This document shows, in pieces, positions 8,770 to 17,293 of a stretch of 62,674 bases of DNA. The first letter of the stretch is position 1. Each line of letters begins with the position of its first letter. The stretch is taken from assembly GCF_900103035.1 (NCBI RefSeq), contig NZ_FMWO01000055.1, forward strand, positions 1 through 62,674. The letters run 5' to 3'. A program made the position numbers and the translations under genes. The DNA comes from Nitrosomonas mobilis. GTDB lineage: Bacteria; Pseudomonadota; Gammaproteobacteria; Burkholderiales; Nitrosomonadaceae. The notes below the pieces were generated by a model. The model was not told the DNA's origin. It saw only the letters and a program-made list of their open reading frames with translations, and searched no databases.

Positions 8770-10170
8770 ATGGGAGTGGATGTGGCTGAAATCAAGGAAG
8801 TCGTAGTGCCGGATATTGGTGATTTTGATGCGATACCGGTAGTTGAAATCCTAGTAAAGGAGGGGGATGTCGTCCAGCAGGAAGACCCTCTGATCGTGCT
8901 GGAGTCGGATAAGGCGACAGTGGAAGTACCGTCTCCCTATGCTGGAAGGATCAAGCAGATTAAGTTGAAGACCGGTGACAAGGTTTCGCAGGGAATATCA
9001 ATCCTGGCGATGGAGTTGATTGCTGCTACAAATGAATCGCCTCAAGAGCTGCCTGCGGCCACACATAAAAAAGAAACCAGTCCGGCAGATGTCATCCCTT
9101 CGGCGACTGCGGTGGACGACGATCAGTATACAAGCAACACCATGTCCGCGCGCGTTGATTTCGATGTCAAAAATGTGCCGGCAAAGCAACCGCCTGCGAA
9201 GCGATCACCCGTGGAGGCTTCAGAGAAACCGGTATTTGAATCTGATCAAAATACTAAAGCCAACCCACATGCTGGTCCTTCCGTACGCCGCTTTGCACGT
9301 GAATTGGGTGTTGATCTACACAAGGTAACGGGTTCGGGTTCCAAGCAACGGATTCTCAAGGAGGATGTTCAGGCGTTTGTCAAACAGGTGTTGGCGGGCA
9401 GACAAAATGTCGGGAACGAGAGTGCGTTCGATCTACTGCCCTGGCCACAGGTGGATTTTGCTAAATTTGGTCCGATTGAGCTGAAGTCGCTGTCGCGGAT
9501 TCAGCAAATTTCGGGTGCTAATCTGCAGCGAAACTGGATCATGATTCCGCATGTAACACAATTTGATCAGGCAGATATTACCGATCTGGAAGTGCTGCGA
9601 AAAAGGCATAACGAGAAAGTAGAGGCAGGTGGTGTTAAGCTCACAATCTTGGCTTTTCTAGTCAAGGCAGTGACTGTTTCCTTGAAGAAATTCCCGGAAT
9701 TTAATGCATCTCTTGGTCAGGAAAAAGACATCAATCAGCTGGTTATAAAGCGATATTATCATCTGGCATTTGCGGCGGACACTCCTGCTGGGCTGGTGGT
9801 GCCGGTTATCCGCAATGCAGACCAGATGGGCGTGCTGGAAATTGCAACTGAGCTTGGCAGATTATCTGGCCTCGCTCGTGAAGGCAAACTAAAACCTGGC
9901 GATATGCAAGGTGGCAGTTTTACGATATCCAGTCTCGGTGGAATCGGAGGGACGGGTTTCACACCAATTATCAATGCACCGGAAGTGGCGATTCTCGGTG
10001 TTTCGCGGGCAAGCTACCAGCCGGTTTACCGCGATGAAACCTTTGTACCACGACTGTTGTTGCCCCTGTCGCTTTCCTATGATCATCGTGTTATCGATGG
10101 TGCTCAGGCTGCGCGCTTTACCACACATCTGACTGACGTTCTGGCGGATATGCGATTGGCGCTGCTTTAA
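8770..10170 (+). CDS. aceF: Dihydrolipoamide acetyltransferase (pyruvate dehydrogenase E2)
   Basis: Core subunit of the pyruvate dehydrogenase complex; transfers acetyl from lipoyl-lysine to CoA. It has one N-terminal lipoyl domain (lysine K48 in ESDKATVEVPS), a Pro/Ala-rich linker, an E3-binding domain (PSVRRFARELGVDLHKVTGSG, beginning near residue 170), and the catalytic domain with the active-site motif SYDHRVIDG (H439, D443). E. coli AceF has three lipoyl domains; this one has one, so 466 residues is expected for the short type. A GTG start at 8782 (giving MAEIKEV) with GGGAG upstream is quite possible and would remove four residues. It lies 69 bases after aceE. Confidence 0.96.
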   Translation: MGVDVAEIKEVVVPDIGDFDAIPVVEILVKEGDVVQQEDPLIVLESDKATVEVPSPYAGRIKQIKLKTGDKVSQGISILAMELIAATNESPQELPAATHKKETSPADVIPSATAVDDDQYTSNTMSARVDFDVKNVPAKQPPAKRSPVEASEKPVFESDQNTKANPHAGPSVRRFARELGVDLHKVTGSGSKQRILKEDVQAFVKQVLAGRQNVGNESAFDLLPWPQVDFAKFGPIELKSLSRIQQISGANLQRNWIMIPHVTQFDQADITDLEVLRKRHNEKVEAGGVKLTILAFLVKAVTVSLKKFPEFNASLGQEKDINQLVIKRYYHLAFAADTPAGLVVPVIRNADQMGVLEIATELGRLSGLAREGKLKPGDMQGGSFTISSLGGIGGTGFTPIINAPEVAILGVSRASYQPVYRDETFVPRLLLPLSLSYDHRVIDGAQAARFTTHLTDVLADMRLALL

Positions 10171-10193
10171 CTCGGGAAAACCTGAATGCAGTC

Positions 10194-10877
10194 ATGAGCA
10201 ATACAAGGGCGTTCCCGCTTATTGGTATTTACGGGGGCACATTTGATCCAGTGCACCACGGACATTTGCGGGTTGCCGAGGAAGTCTCGGAAAATTTAAA
10301 TCTCGATCATTTGTATTTCCTGCCCGCTGGTCAACCACGGCTGCGTGATCTGCCTCCGGCCGCCAATCAACACCGTCGTGTCATGCTGCGCCGTGCCATT
10401 CGCAGCAATGCGCGTTTTTTTCTGGATGATCGGGAATTGCGGCGAACTGGAGAAACCCGCAGCGTCGAATCCCTGCGGGAAATCCGGAGTAATGTTGAAA
10501 AAAATGGAAAAAAAAGGATCTGTTTTATCGTCGGGGCAGATGCTTTTCTGAAGTTGCCGCAATGGTACTGCTGGCAGGAATTGTTTGAATTATGCCATAT
10601 CGTGATAGTCAATAGACCAGGGAATGTACTGATAAGGTATGCCGCTGATTTGCCGTCCGTCCTGAGGAGTGAATGTGAAGATCGTTGGGCAGATACGGCA
10701 AGGGGCTTGTCCGAATCGTTATCTGGCCGGGTTTATGTTGCACAAACATCGCTGCTTGCGATTTCTTCGACCAGTATTCGCGCGGCGATTCAGGCAGGAA
10801 AGAGTGTTCGTTATTTACTGCCTGACAATGTAATAAGCTATATCATCAGGCGCAAAATCTATGCCGGAGGAGAATGA
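10194..10877 (+). CDS. nadD: Nicotinate-nucleotide adenylyltransferase
   Basis: Makes nicotinate adenine dinucleotide from NaMN and ATP in NAD synthesis. The nucleotidyltransferase fold is marked by GIYGGTFDPVHHGHL (the HxGH motif) and the C-terminal ISSTSIRAAI. At 227 residues it is a normal NadD. It starts a compact run: its last four bases overlap rsfS, and rlmH follows, the usual proteobacterial order nadD-rsfS-rlmH. The start at 10194 gives a natural N-terminus but has only a weak ribosome site. Confidence 0.94.
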   Translation: MSNTRAFPLIGIYGGTFDPVHHGHLRVAEEVSENLNLDHLYFLPAGQPRLRDLPPAANQHRRVMLRRAIRSNARFFLDDRELRRTGETRSVESLREIRSNVEKNGKKRICFIVGADAFLKLPQWYCWQELFELCHIVIVNRPGNVLIRYAADLPSVLRSECEDRWADTARGLSESLSGRVYVAQTSLLAISSTSIRAAIQAGKSVRYLLPDNVISYIIRRKIYAGGE

Positions 10878-11203
10878 ATTCTGATCAATTACTAAAAGTT
10901 GTCATCCAGGCACTGGAGGATATCAAAGCCAAGGATATCCGCGTCATTGAACTGGGTAAATTTGCTACGCTGTTTACAACCATGGTAGTTGCCAGTGCTG
11001 AATCTACCCGCCAGACTAAGGCATTGGCCAATCATGTACGGGAAGCGGTCAAGGTGGCCGGTGGCGAAGTTTATGGTGTGGAAGGTGAGCAGACTGGCGA
11101 ATGGATGTTGGTTGATCTGGGTGAGATTGTCGTACACGTAATGCAGCCTGCGACTCGTGAGTATTATGATTTGGAGGGATTATGGGCGTCATCTCTGCAT
11201 TAA
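10874..11203 (+). CDS. rsfS: Ribosomal silencing factor RsfS
   Basis: Binds uL14 on the large subunit and blocks subunit joining when nutrients are short. The 109-residue protein carries the conserved core: EDIKAKDIRVIEL, then VVASAESTRQTKALA, GVEGEQTGEWMLVDLGEIVVHV and the C-terminal YYDLEGLW. The ATG overlaps the end of nadD (ATGA), which implies translational coupling. GGAGG lies just upstream of the start within nadD. Nine bases separate it from rlmH. Confidence 0.95.
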   Translation: MNSDQLLKVVIQALEDIKAKDIRVIELGKFATLFTTMVVASAESTRQTKALANHVREAVKVAGGEVYGVEGEQTGEWMLVDLGEIVVHVMQPATREYYDLEGLWASSLH

Positions 11204-11212
11204 CGTTTATCC

Positions 11213-11680
11213 ATGAAGATCCACATTCTGGCAGTCGGTAACAAGATGCCAGCTTGGGTCAGTGAAGGCTTTAACGAATACGTGCGGCGCATGCCCGGGG
11301 AAACCGCGATTCGTTTGGTGGAAATCAAGCCAGAGAAACGCGCGGGCAAGGATATTGACAAGCTGTTGAACATCGAAAGTGAACGTATTCAAACCGCCTT
11401 GCCGTCTGGATGTCATGTAGTGGTCATGGATGAACATGGTCAGCAGACTACCACTCTGCGTTTGGCTCAAATGCTGACGGGCTGGCTGGCATCTGGCCGG
11501 GATACGGCGTTTATTATTGGTGGTGCGGATGGTCTGCATTCGACTATTCAGCAGTTGGCGCATCAGCAGTTGGCGCTGTCTGCGATGACGTTGCCGCATG
11601 GATTGGCGCGTGTGTTGCTTGCCGAGCAGTTGTATCGGGCAACGACGGTAAATCGGCAACATCCCTATCATCGTGCTTGA
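11213..11680 (+). CDS. rlmH: 23S rRNA pseudouridine-1915 N3-methyltransferase RlmH
   Basis: SPOUT-fold methyltransferase acting on the 70S ribosome at helix 69. The full-length 155-residue protein shows the N-terminal [19 protein letters not shown], the SAM-binding knot with [10 protein letters not shown], and the C-terminal [17 protein letters not shown] followed by YHR, which reaches the target nucleotide. It is third in the nadD-rsfS-rlmH run. A repeat element begins seven bases after its stop, probably ending the operon. Confidence 0.95.
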   Translation: MKIHILAVGNKMPAWVSEGFNEYVRRMPGETAIRLVEIKPEKRAGKDIDKLLNIESERIQTALPSGCHVVVMDEHGQQTTTLRLAQMLTGWLASGRDTAFIIGGADGLHSTIQQLAHQQLALSAMTLPHGLARVLLAEQLYRATTVNRQHPYHRA

Positions 11681-11687
11681 GTCTTAT

Positions 11688-11830
11688 GGCCACATCTAAA
11701 AATCCAAATTTCGTCACAATGCTGTATCGTAAATAAAAAATATTTTTTATATATCAATAATATGCTGCGGCAGCATTTTTATTTACGTTTGGTTTTGTTC
11801 GGAGCTCTGAATTAATTTTTAGAGGAGCCC
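11688..11830. repeat. Non-autonomous inverted-repeat element related to the IS1595 end
   Basis: This 143-base AT-rich stretch between rlmH and maf has no coding potential. Its ends are imperfect inverted repeats: GGCCACATCTAAAAATC at the left and, on the other strand, GGGCTCCTCTAAAAATT at the right. The left arm continues into TTTCGTCACAA exactly 21 bases from the tip, as in the IS1595 end at 1023. That suggests a MITE mobilised by the IS1595 transposase. I could not find a clear target duplication. An internal hairpin (11762-11776) may also terminate transcription. Confidence 0.7.
11762..11780 (+). terminator. Possible Rho-independent terminator inside the repeat element
   Basis: ATGCTG and CAGCAT pair around a three-base loop and are followed by a run of five T (shared with the stem end). 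The stem is only six pairs, so termination is likely weak. It would end the nadD-rsfS-rlmH transcript, and its place inside the mobile repeat suggests the element brought it. Confidence 0.4.
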
Positions 11831-11860
11831 ATATTGTTTAACAACATGAATTGCTAACCA

Positions 11861-12487
11861 ATGAGTGCTATCAAACATTCGATTTATCTGGCGTCACGCA
11901 GTGCCCGTCGGCGTGAGTTGCTGAGGCAGATCGGTATCCGTCACAGTGTGCTGCTGATGCGCGAAACACTCACGCGTCCGGCGGATATTGATGAATCCCC
12001 CTTGCCGAATGAAGCTCCGGCCGACTATGTCTATCGGGTGACGCATGCGAAAGCCGAGGCGGGCTGGTTGCGACTTGGTCAGCGTAATTTGCCGGTCAAA
12101 CCGGTACTGGCGGCAGATACCGTGGTCGTGCTGGATGGTTGTATCCTGGGTAAACCACGTGATCCCCAGCATGCTAAAACCATGCTGGGGCAGTTATCAG
12201 GGCGGGAGCACCAGGTTTATAGTGCGATCGGACTGGCATTTCAGCAACAGATCAGGCTGCGATTATCGGTTTCAATGTTGCGATTTCGTGAAATCAGTCA
12301 GCAGGAGATTGATGCTTATGTTGCTGGCGGCGAGATATACGACAAAGCCGGCGCTTATGCGATTCAGGGGAAAGCAGCGGCATTTATCATTGAAATGAGT
12401 GGCAGTTACAGCGGTGTAGTGGGTCTGCCATTGTTTGAAACGGCACAACTGCTGGAGGAAACAGGGATTCCTGTTTTTTGCGATTGA
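11861..12487 (+). CDS. maf: Maf-like nucleotide pyrophosphatase
   Basis: House-cleaning pyrophosphatase of the Maf family that hydrolyses non-canonical or pyrimidine nucleoside triphosphates; older annotations call it septum formation inhibitor. The 208-residue protein has the N-terminal signature LASRSARRRELLRQIG, the conserved VTHAKAEAG, the acidic VLAADTVVVLDG, GKPRDPQHAK and the C-terminal GGEIYDKAGAYAIQGKAA with SGSYSGVVGLPL. Sub-family (YhdE or YceF substrate type) is not certain. It overlaps no neighbour but is 28 bases before the preferred rng start, matching the common maf-rng pair. Confidence 0.92.
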   Translation: MSAIKHSIYLASRSARRRELLRQIGIRHSVLLMRETLTRPADIDESPLPNEAPADYVYRVTHAKAEAGWLRLGQRNLPVKPVLAADTVVVLDGCILGKPRDPQHAKTMLGQLSGREHQVYSAIGLAFQQQIRLRLSVSMLRFREISQQEIDAYVAGGEIYDKAGAYAIQGKAAAFIIEMSGSYSGVVGLPLFETAQLLEETGIPVFCD

Positions 12488-12515
12488 TGGTGAGCATGAC
12501 TTGGAAAACCAGGTT

Positions 12516-13967
12516 ATGAGTAGTGAAATTCTGGTCAATATCACGCCACAGGAGACACGCGTTGCTATCACTGAGCAAGGTATTACGCAGGAATTTCACA
12601 TTGAGCGTAACAACAGTCGTGGTATCGTTGGCAATATCTACAATGGTCGTGTGAGCCGGGTGTTGCCCGGCATGCAATCCGCTTTTATCGATATCGGCCT
12701 GGAGCGCGCGGCCTTTCTGCATGTGGCCGATATTCTGGAATTTTCCCATGGACACCCCATTCGGCCGATCGAGCAACTTCTGGCCGAAGGCAGCAATATT
12801 CTGGTACAGGTCGTCAAGGATGCGATTGGAGTAAAAGGTGCCAGGTTGTCTACGCAAATCAGTCTGGCAGGGCGCTTGCTGGTTTATCTACCGCAGGATT
12901 CTCATATTGGTGTGTCGCAGCGTATTGAGGATAATACCGAGCGTGAGCAGTTACGCCAGAAATTAATAAATGCGCTGCCAGAGGATGCTGCTGGCGGTTT
13001 TATCATTCGCACCATGGCGGAAACCGCCGATGTATCAGAATTGCAGGGAGATATTAATTATCTCTACAAACTCTGGTTCGATATCCAGAAACGCGCATTG
13101 ACTTCTCCCTCGCCCGCATTGCTCTATCAGGATTTGGATTTAAGTTTGCGGGTATTGCGCGATTTTGTGGATGCTGGGGTCGATCGTGTACTAGTGGATT
13201 CGCGGGAAACTTTTCAGAAAATGACGGCATTTATACAGGAGTATATGGTGAATGATGCCGGCAAAATTTGTCACTATACCGGCGTACGACCATTGTTCGA
13301 TTTATATGGTGTCGAACAGGAAATTGAAAAATCCTTGGCTCGGCGGGTGGATCTGAAGTCTGGCGGTTATGTGATTGTAGATCAGACCGAAGCGTTGACA
13401 ACCATGGATGTTAATACCGGCGGTTTTGTCGGCTTCAGTAATTTTGCCGATACTATTTTTAAGACTAATCTGGAAGCTGCGCAAGTTATTGCGCGGCAGT
13501 TACGGCTAAGAAATCTGGGTGGGATCATCATTATTGATTTCATCGATATGAATCAGGAAGATCACCGCAATGCTGTGCTGGCTGAATTTAACAAGGCGTT
13601 GCTCAGAGATAAAACCAAAATGACCGTCAACGGGTTTACTGCGCTTGGCTTGGTGGAGATGACCCGTAAACGGACGCGCGAGAGCCTGGCACAGATTCTC
13701 TGTGAAATCTGTCCCACCTGTCAGGGGCGTGGCGAAATCAGGAGTGCACAAACCGTCTGTTACGATATTCTGCGGGATTTGATGAGAGAGGCAAGACAAT
13801 TTACCGCCAAAGAGTTCCGCATTCTAGCGTCACAGCAGGTAATCGACCTTTTTCTGGACGAAGAATCTCAACGTCTTGCCAATCTGGGAGATTTCATCGC
13901 TACGCCCATCAGTCTGCAAGTCATTGCGTCCTATACCCAGGAGCAGTACGATGTTGTGCTGATTTAG
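12516..13967 (+). CDS. rng: Ribonuclease G
   Basis: Endoribonuclease of the RNase E/G family that matures the 5' end of 16S rRNA and degrades mRNA. The start at 12516 gives the family N-terminus MSSEILVNITPQETRVAI; an upstream in-frame ATG at 12435 lies inside maf and is rejected. It has an S1 domain near residues 35-120, the catalytic acidic motif TTMDVNTGGFVG, IIIDFIDM, and the zinc-link CPTCQGRG. At 483 residues it lacks the long C-terminal scaffold of RNase E, which identifies RNase G. Maf immediately upstream supports this. Confidence 0.94.
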   Translation: MSSEILVNITPQETRVAITEQGITQEFHIERNNSRGIVGNIYNGRVSRVLPGMQSAFIDIGLERAAFLHVADILEFSHGHPIRPIEQLLAEGSNILVQVVKDAIGVKGARLSTQISLAGRLLVYLPQDSHIGVSQRIEDNTEREQLRQKLINALPEDAAGGFIIRTMAETADVSELQGDINYLYKLWFDIQKRALTSPSPALLYQDLDLSLRVLRDFVDAGVDRVLVDSRETFQKMTAFIQEYMVNDAGKICHYTGVRPLFDLYGVEQEIEKSLARRVDLKSGGYVIVDQTEALTTMDVNTGGFVGFSNFADTIFKTNLEAAQVIARQLRLRNLGGIIIIDFIDMNQEDHRNAVLAEFNKALLRDKTKMTVNGFTALGLVEMTRKRTRESLAQILCEICPTCQGRGEIRSAQTVCYDILRDLMREARQFTAKEFRILASQQVIDLFLDEESQRLANLGDFIATPISLQVIASYTQEQYDVVLI

Positions 13968-14070
13968 CCTCTCTGCTTTTCAATCAACTTTCTGTAAAAA
14001 TATTGTTTTATTGACATTCAGTAGATTACTGATGCGACAGTTTGTCGCATTGTCAGAATAAGTTAATTGA

Positions 14071-14095
14071 ATTACCACTGGTAAAAAGTGGTAAT
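14071..14095. promoter_or_regulatory. Perfect inverted repeat upstream of tonB
   Basis: ATTACCACT and AGTGGTAAT form nine perfect pairs around a seven-base loop, 11 bases upstream of the Fur box. No T-run follows, so it is not a standard terminator. A second hairpin, ATGCGAC/GTCGCAT, lies about 40 bases upstream. Either may be the end of the rng transcript or a second operator for the tonB group. Confidence 0.4.
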
Positions 14096-14105
14096 GTTTA
14101 TACAT

Positions 14106-14120
14106 TGATAATCATTATCA
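14106..14120. promoter_or_regulatory. Fur box upstream of tonB-exbB-exbD
   Basis: TGATAATCATTATCA is a perfect 7-1-7 inverted repeat matching the ferric-uptake-regulator consensus core GATAATGATAATCATTATC. It lies 20 bases before the tonB start and next to a possible -10 hexamer TATACA (14099-14104). Fe-Fur binding there would block transcription when iron is plentiful. Confidence 0.85.
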
Positions 14121-14139
14121 TTTGCGGTAACATCTTGTG

Positions 14140-14856
14140 ATGTATATGTCTAAAACAAATCATAAGCCGGTTATTACGTTTGCTTCTCTCTTTAGTCTGG
14201 TCACTGTATTAGGGGTGCATGCGGCCTTGATCTATGGGTTGATGCAGCATCGTTTCAACGTGGTGGAACCTTCAACAGTGACACTTTACGCTGAATTCAT
14301 CTCGCCACCTGTCAAGGCTGAAGTTCCTGAGGCGCCTAAAGTTGATCTGCAGCCGGAGCCAAAACCGCCACAGATCAAACCTAAGCCACCGGTTGTACAG
14401 GAAAAGCCGATGCCGAAGCAGCGACTGGCTGCGAAAGCGCCGGCCAGAACAAAGCAGGATGTTGCTGCTCCTGTTATGCCTGTTGAGGAGTCCCTGCCAG
14501 TACCTGCCGAAATAGCGCCACAGGCCGTGGCGGCAGCCAGATCAGCACAAATGCCGGCTGGCCCGGTTACTTTGTCTACCGAATTATCGGTATCCTGTCC
14601 CGAGATGGCACGACCCTCTTACCCGGCGTTATCCAGACGCCTGGGTGAAGAGGGTAAGCTCACCTTACAGGTGGAACTGGATGAGTCCGGAAGAGTCACG
14701 CAAACGCAAATTGTCAAAAGCAGTGGCTATTCCCGGCTGGACAATGCTGCAGTTGCGACTGTTAAAACCTGGCACTGCCGACCTGCTACGCGCGATGGAC
14801 AGCCTGTTCGCACAGTTGCTTTGCAGCCTTTTAATTTTGTTATTCAAGGAGAGTAA
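14140..14856 (+). CDS. tonB: Energy transducer TonB
   Basis: Periplasm-spanning protein that passes proton-motive energy from ExbB-ExbD to outer-membrane siderophore and haem receptors. It has a short cytoplasmic tail, one N-terminal membrane segment (about residues 12-32), a Pro/Lys-rich spacer (about 60-115, with KPPQIKPKPPVV), and the C-terminal TonB domain (YPALSRRLGEEGKLTLQVELDESG, with an SSGYSRLDNAAV-type core). GTG 14137, ATG 14140 and ATG 14146 are all possible starts. exbB follows three bases after the stop. The Fur box upstream predicts iron repression. Confidence 0.93.
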   Translation: MYMSKTNHKPVITFASLFSLVTVLGVHAALIYGLMQHRFNVVEPSTVTLYAEFISPPVKAEVPEAPKVDLQPEPKPPQIKPKPPVVQEKPMPKQRLAAKAPARTKQDVAAPVMPVEESLPVPAEIAPQAVAAARSAQMPAGPVTLSTELSVSCPEMARPSYPALSRRLGEEGKLTLQVELDESGRVTQTQIVKSSGYSRLDNAAVATVKTWHCRPATRDGQPVRTVALQPFNFVIQGE

Positions 14857-14859
14857 TTG

Positions 14860-15651
14860 ATGGAAAAATCGCTGGGCTTTGCTAATTTCCTGGCACAGAT
14901 AGACCATGTCGGTATGGCTGTGCTCGGTTTGCTGCTGGTTTTGTCGGTTGCCAGTTGGTATCTGATTGTGACTAAAAGTATCTCCAATTATCTGGCTAAG
15001 CGCCGTGCCAGTCGGTTTCTGAAATGTTTCTGGAATATTGATTCGATTATCCAGCTGGAGACGGAGATAAAGCAGACAAAAGGCGATCATGCTTTTGTTC
15101 AGTTGGCAAAAACCGCTCTGGAAGTCACAAGCGATTCGCGTAAACATGGGTTTGAAAAACTGGCCGCTGCAGGTGGTACTGGAGAGTTGCTCACCCGTGC
15201 GTTGCGCAATGCGCTTGATCAGGAAGCGGCAGAAATCGAAAATGGCTTGACCGTGATTGCTTCTGCTGGCTCTGCTGCCCCTTATATCGGCCTGTTTGGC
15301 ACTGTTTGGGGAATTTATCATGCCCTGATTCAGATCGGAATATCAGGCCAAGGCACGCTCGACAAGGTCGCTGGTCCAGTTGGGGAAGCGCTGATCATGA
15401 CTGCGTTGGGTCTGGCGGTGGCCATTCCTGCAGTACTGGCATTCAATGCCTTTACACGTCGCAATCGTGTATGGATGACGCAACTCGACAGCTTTGCTCA
15501 TGATCTTTACACCATTTTTACAATAGGTGGGAAAGTTGGTGAGGAATCAGAAAAACCTGTGACGCAGGGAAATACACAGGTTTCGTTTGGGTCGCCTTCC
15601 ACATCGCTGGTCGGCGCGGCAGTAGGAATGGTTGCGGGAGTAAAAGACTGA
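14860..15651 (+). CDS. exbB: TonB-system proton channel subunit ExbB
   Basis: MotA/TolQ/ExbB-family inner-membrane protein forming the proton channel with ExbD. Three membrane segments can be placed near residues 15-37, 135-158 and 178-200; the conserved GLFGTVWGIYHAL and GPVGEALIMTALGLAVAIPAVLA are present. The ATG at 14860 follows GGAGAG; an in-frame TTG three bases earlier is less likely. The C-terminal tail (after residue 225) is longer than in E. coli ExbB and low in complexity. The tonB context separates it from tolQ. Confidence 0.93.
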   Translation: MEKSLGFANFLAQIDHVGMAVLGLLLVLSVASWYLIVTKSISNYLAKRRASRFLKCFWNIDSIIQLETEIKQTKGDHAFVQLAKTALEVTSDSRKHGFEKLAAAGGTGELLTRALRNALDQEAAEIENGLTVIASAGSAAPYIGLFGTVWGIYHALIQIGISGQGTLDKVAGPVGEALIMTALGLAVAIPAVLAFNAFTRRNRVWMTQLDSFAHDLYTIFTIGGKVGEESEKPVTQGNTQVSFGSPSTSLVGAAVGMVAGVKD

Positions 15652-16070
15652 TGGCATTCGGTGATTCGACCCGTTATCAAGGCAAGGGTGCTATGTCCGA
15701 AATCAATGTGGTACCGTTGGTGGACGTCATGCTGGTTTTGCTGATCATCTTTATCATTACCGCTCCCTTGTTGACGCATTCGGTCAAGGTGGATTTGCCG
15801 AAAGCATCCAGTACTCCCAATCTGACGGAACCCGAGCATATCGAGTTTGCCATTCATGCCGATGGTAACTTCTTCTGGAGTGGTGAACCGGTTACACTGG
15901 ATGCATTATCTGCACGTTTTGCGCAAACGGTTGCGGAATCACCTGATACCGAATTACACATCCGTGCCGATCGTGATGCCCATTATGAACTGGTCGCCAA
16001 GGTGATGAGTGCTGCTGCGCAGGCAGGCATTAGTCGTATTGGTTTTGTCACCGATCCATCCACGGAGTAA
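15651..16070 (+). CDS. exbD: TonB-system subunit ExbD
   Basis: Single-span partner of ExbB. The 139-residue protein has a cytoplasmic start, one membrane helix with the proton-carrying aspartate in INVVPLVDVMLVLLIIF, and a periplasmic domain ending in the ExbD/TolR fold (HIRADRDAHYELVAKVMSAAAQAGI). Its ATG overlaps the exbB stop (TGATG), so translation is coupled. The set tonB-exbB-exbD is complete and separate from any tol-pal cluster. Confidence 0.94.
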   Translation: MAFGDSTRYQGKGAMSEINVVPLVDVMLVLLIIFIITAPLLTHSVKVDLPKASSTPNLTEPEHIEFAIHADGNFFWSGEPVTLDALSARFAQTVAESPDTELHIRADRDAHYELVAKVMSAAAQAGISRIGFVTDPSTE

Positions 16071-16131
16071 TGCTTCGCTCACGTTGATTATCTCGGCGAG
16101 TGATTGCATTTGGTTTTACCTGGAGAGCATT

Positions 16132-17265
16132 TTGAATAAATCACTGGGCGGACGCATCGTATTGGTTGTTTTTTCTTGGTGTCTGGCGATTTCAACGCCA
16201 TTCTCTCAGCCGTTGTCATCCGCTTTCGAAATCAAAACCGTTGCTGCTGGTCTGAGTTTTCCCTGGGGCATGGCCTTCTTGCCGGATGGGCGTCTGCTGG
16301 TGACAGAACGCATTGGGCGGCTACGCATCATTTCCGCCACAGGAGAGGTCTCCGCTCCCCTGAAGGGAACGCCAGCCGTCCTAAACGAAAAGCAGGGAGG
16401 ACTGCTCGATGTGGTAATCGATCCGGATTTTGCGCGTAATAGTCTGGTTTACCTTTCCTATGCCGAGCCACAAGAGCAGCTGGCTGGCACGGCAGTGGCA
16501 CGTGCGAGACTGGATGTGGACGGATTGATGCTCAAGGATTTGCAGGTTGTTTTTCGCCAGTTCCCCAAGACTCGGGGAGCACAGCATTTCGGCTCCCGAT
16601 TGGTTTTTGCTCCAGATGGTAATCTGTTCATCACCCTGGGTGATCGTTGGGATTTCATGCAGGAAGCGCAGCAAATCAATAATCACTTTGGAAAACTGGT
16701 AAGAATTCGCCCGAATGGCAGTATCCCGGAATCCAACCCTTTCATGGATGACCCACAGGCAAAGCCCGAGATCTGGTCGTATGGCCATCGCAATATGCAG
16801 GGCGCAGCGATTCATCCGCAAACTGGCAAATTGTGGATACATGAGCATGGTCCTCGCGGTGGGGATGAGATTAATATTCCGGAGTCCGGTAAAAATTATG
16901 GCTGGCCTTATGCTAGCTATGGCATGCATTACTGGATGGTTCCTATCAAGGATGAGCATGCCGAACAGGGATTCGAAGAACCAATCCATCACTGGACACC
17001 TTCCATTGCGCCTTCCGGTATGGTTTTTTATACGGGAGATCTTTTTCCAGTCTGGAAGGGGAATCTGTTCATTGGCGCGCTGGCAGGCATGCAGCTGGTC
17101 AGACTGGTTCTCGATGGACAGAAAGTCGTTGCCGAAGAACCCTTGCTCAAGGGTATGGCACGTATTCGTGACGTCGAACAAGGCCCGGACGGAGCACTTT
17201 ACCTGCTGACGGATGAAGCAAACGGTAAACTGCTGAAACTTATTCCTGAAAAGACGCTACAATGA
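16132..17265 (+). CDS. PQQ-dependent sugar dehydrogenase (soluble aldose type)
   Basis: Six-bladed beta-propeller quinoprotein of the soluble glucose/aldose sugar dehydrogenase family (E. coli YliI-like), probably periplasmic. A signal peptide covers about residues 1-31. Family motifs include LSFPWGMAFLPDGRLLVTER, the calcium/PQQ-region HGPRGGDEIN, and the C-terminal GPDGALYLLTDE. The TTG at 16132 is chosen because GGAGAG precedes it and it gives a proper signal peptide; extending further upstream runs into exbD. Sixty-one bases after exbD, it could be read with the iron operon. Its substrate, and whether the cell makes PQQ, cannot be told here. Confidence 0.85.
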   Translation: MNKSLGGRIVLVVFSWCLAISTPFSQPLSSAFEIKTVAAGLSFPWGMAFLPDGRLLVTERIGRLRIISATGEVSAPLKGTPAVLNEKQGGLLDVVIDPDFARNSLVYLSYAEPQEQLAGTAVARARLDVDGLMLKDLQVVFRQFPKTRGAQHFGSRLVFAPDGNLFITLGDRWDFMQEAQQINNHFGKLVRIRPNGSIPESNPFMDDPQAKPEIWSYGHRNMQGAAIHPQTGKLWIHEHGPRGGDEINIPESGKNYGWPYASYGMHYWMVPIKDEHAEQGFEEPIHHWTPSIAPSGMVFYTGDLFPVWKGNLFIGALAGMQLVRLVLDGQKVVAEEPLLKGMARIRDVEQGPDGALYLLTDEANGKLLKLIPEKTLQ

Positions 17266-17293
17266 AGGATCATTGAGTGAATATTCAAGATAG

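Noticed and set aside
13980..14020. TTGACA at 14010 as tonB promoter
   Set aside because: No -10 box at 15-19 bases; the spacing to the next AT-rich hexamer is wrong.
14665..15321. 218-codon open frame opposite tonB/exbB
   Set aside because: Lies across the boundary of two certain genes on the other strand; no family features.
16381..17181. 266-codon open frame opposite the PQQ dehydrogenase
   Set aside because: Shadow frame; the plus-strand protein has clear family motifs.
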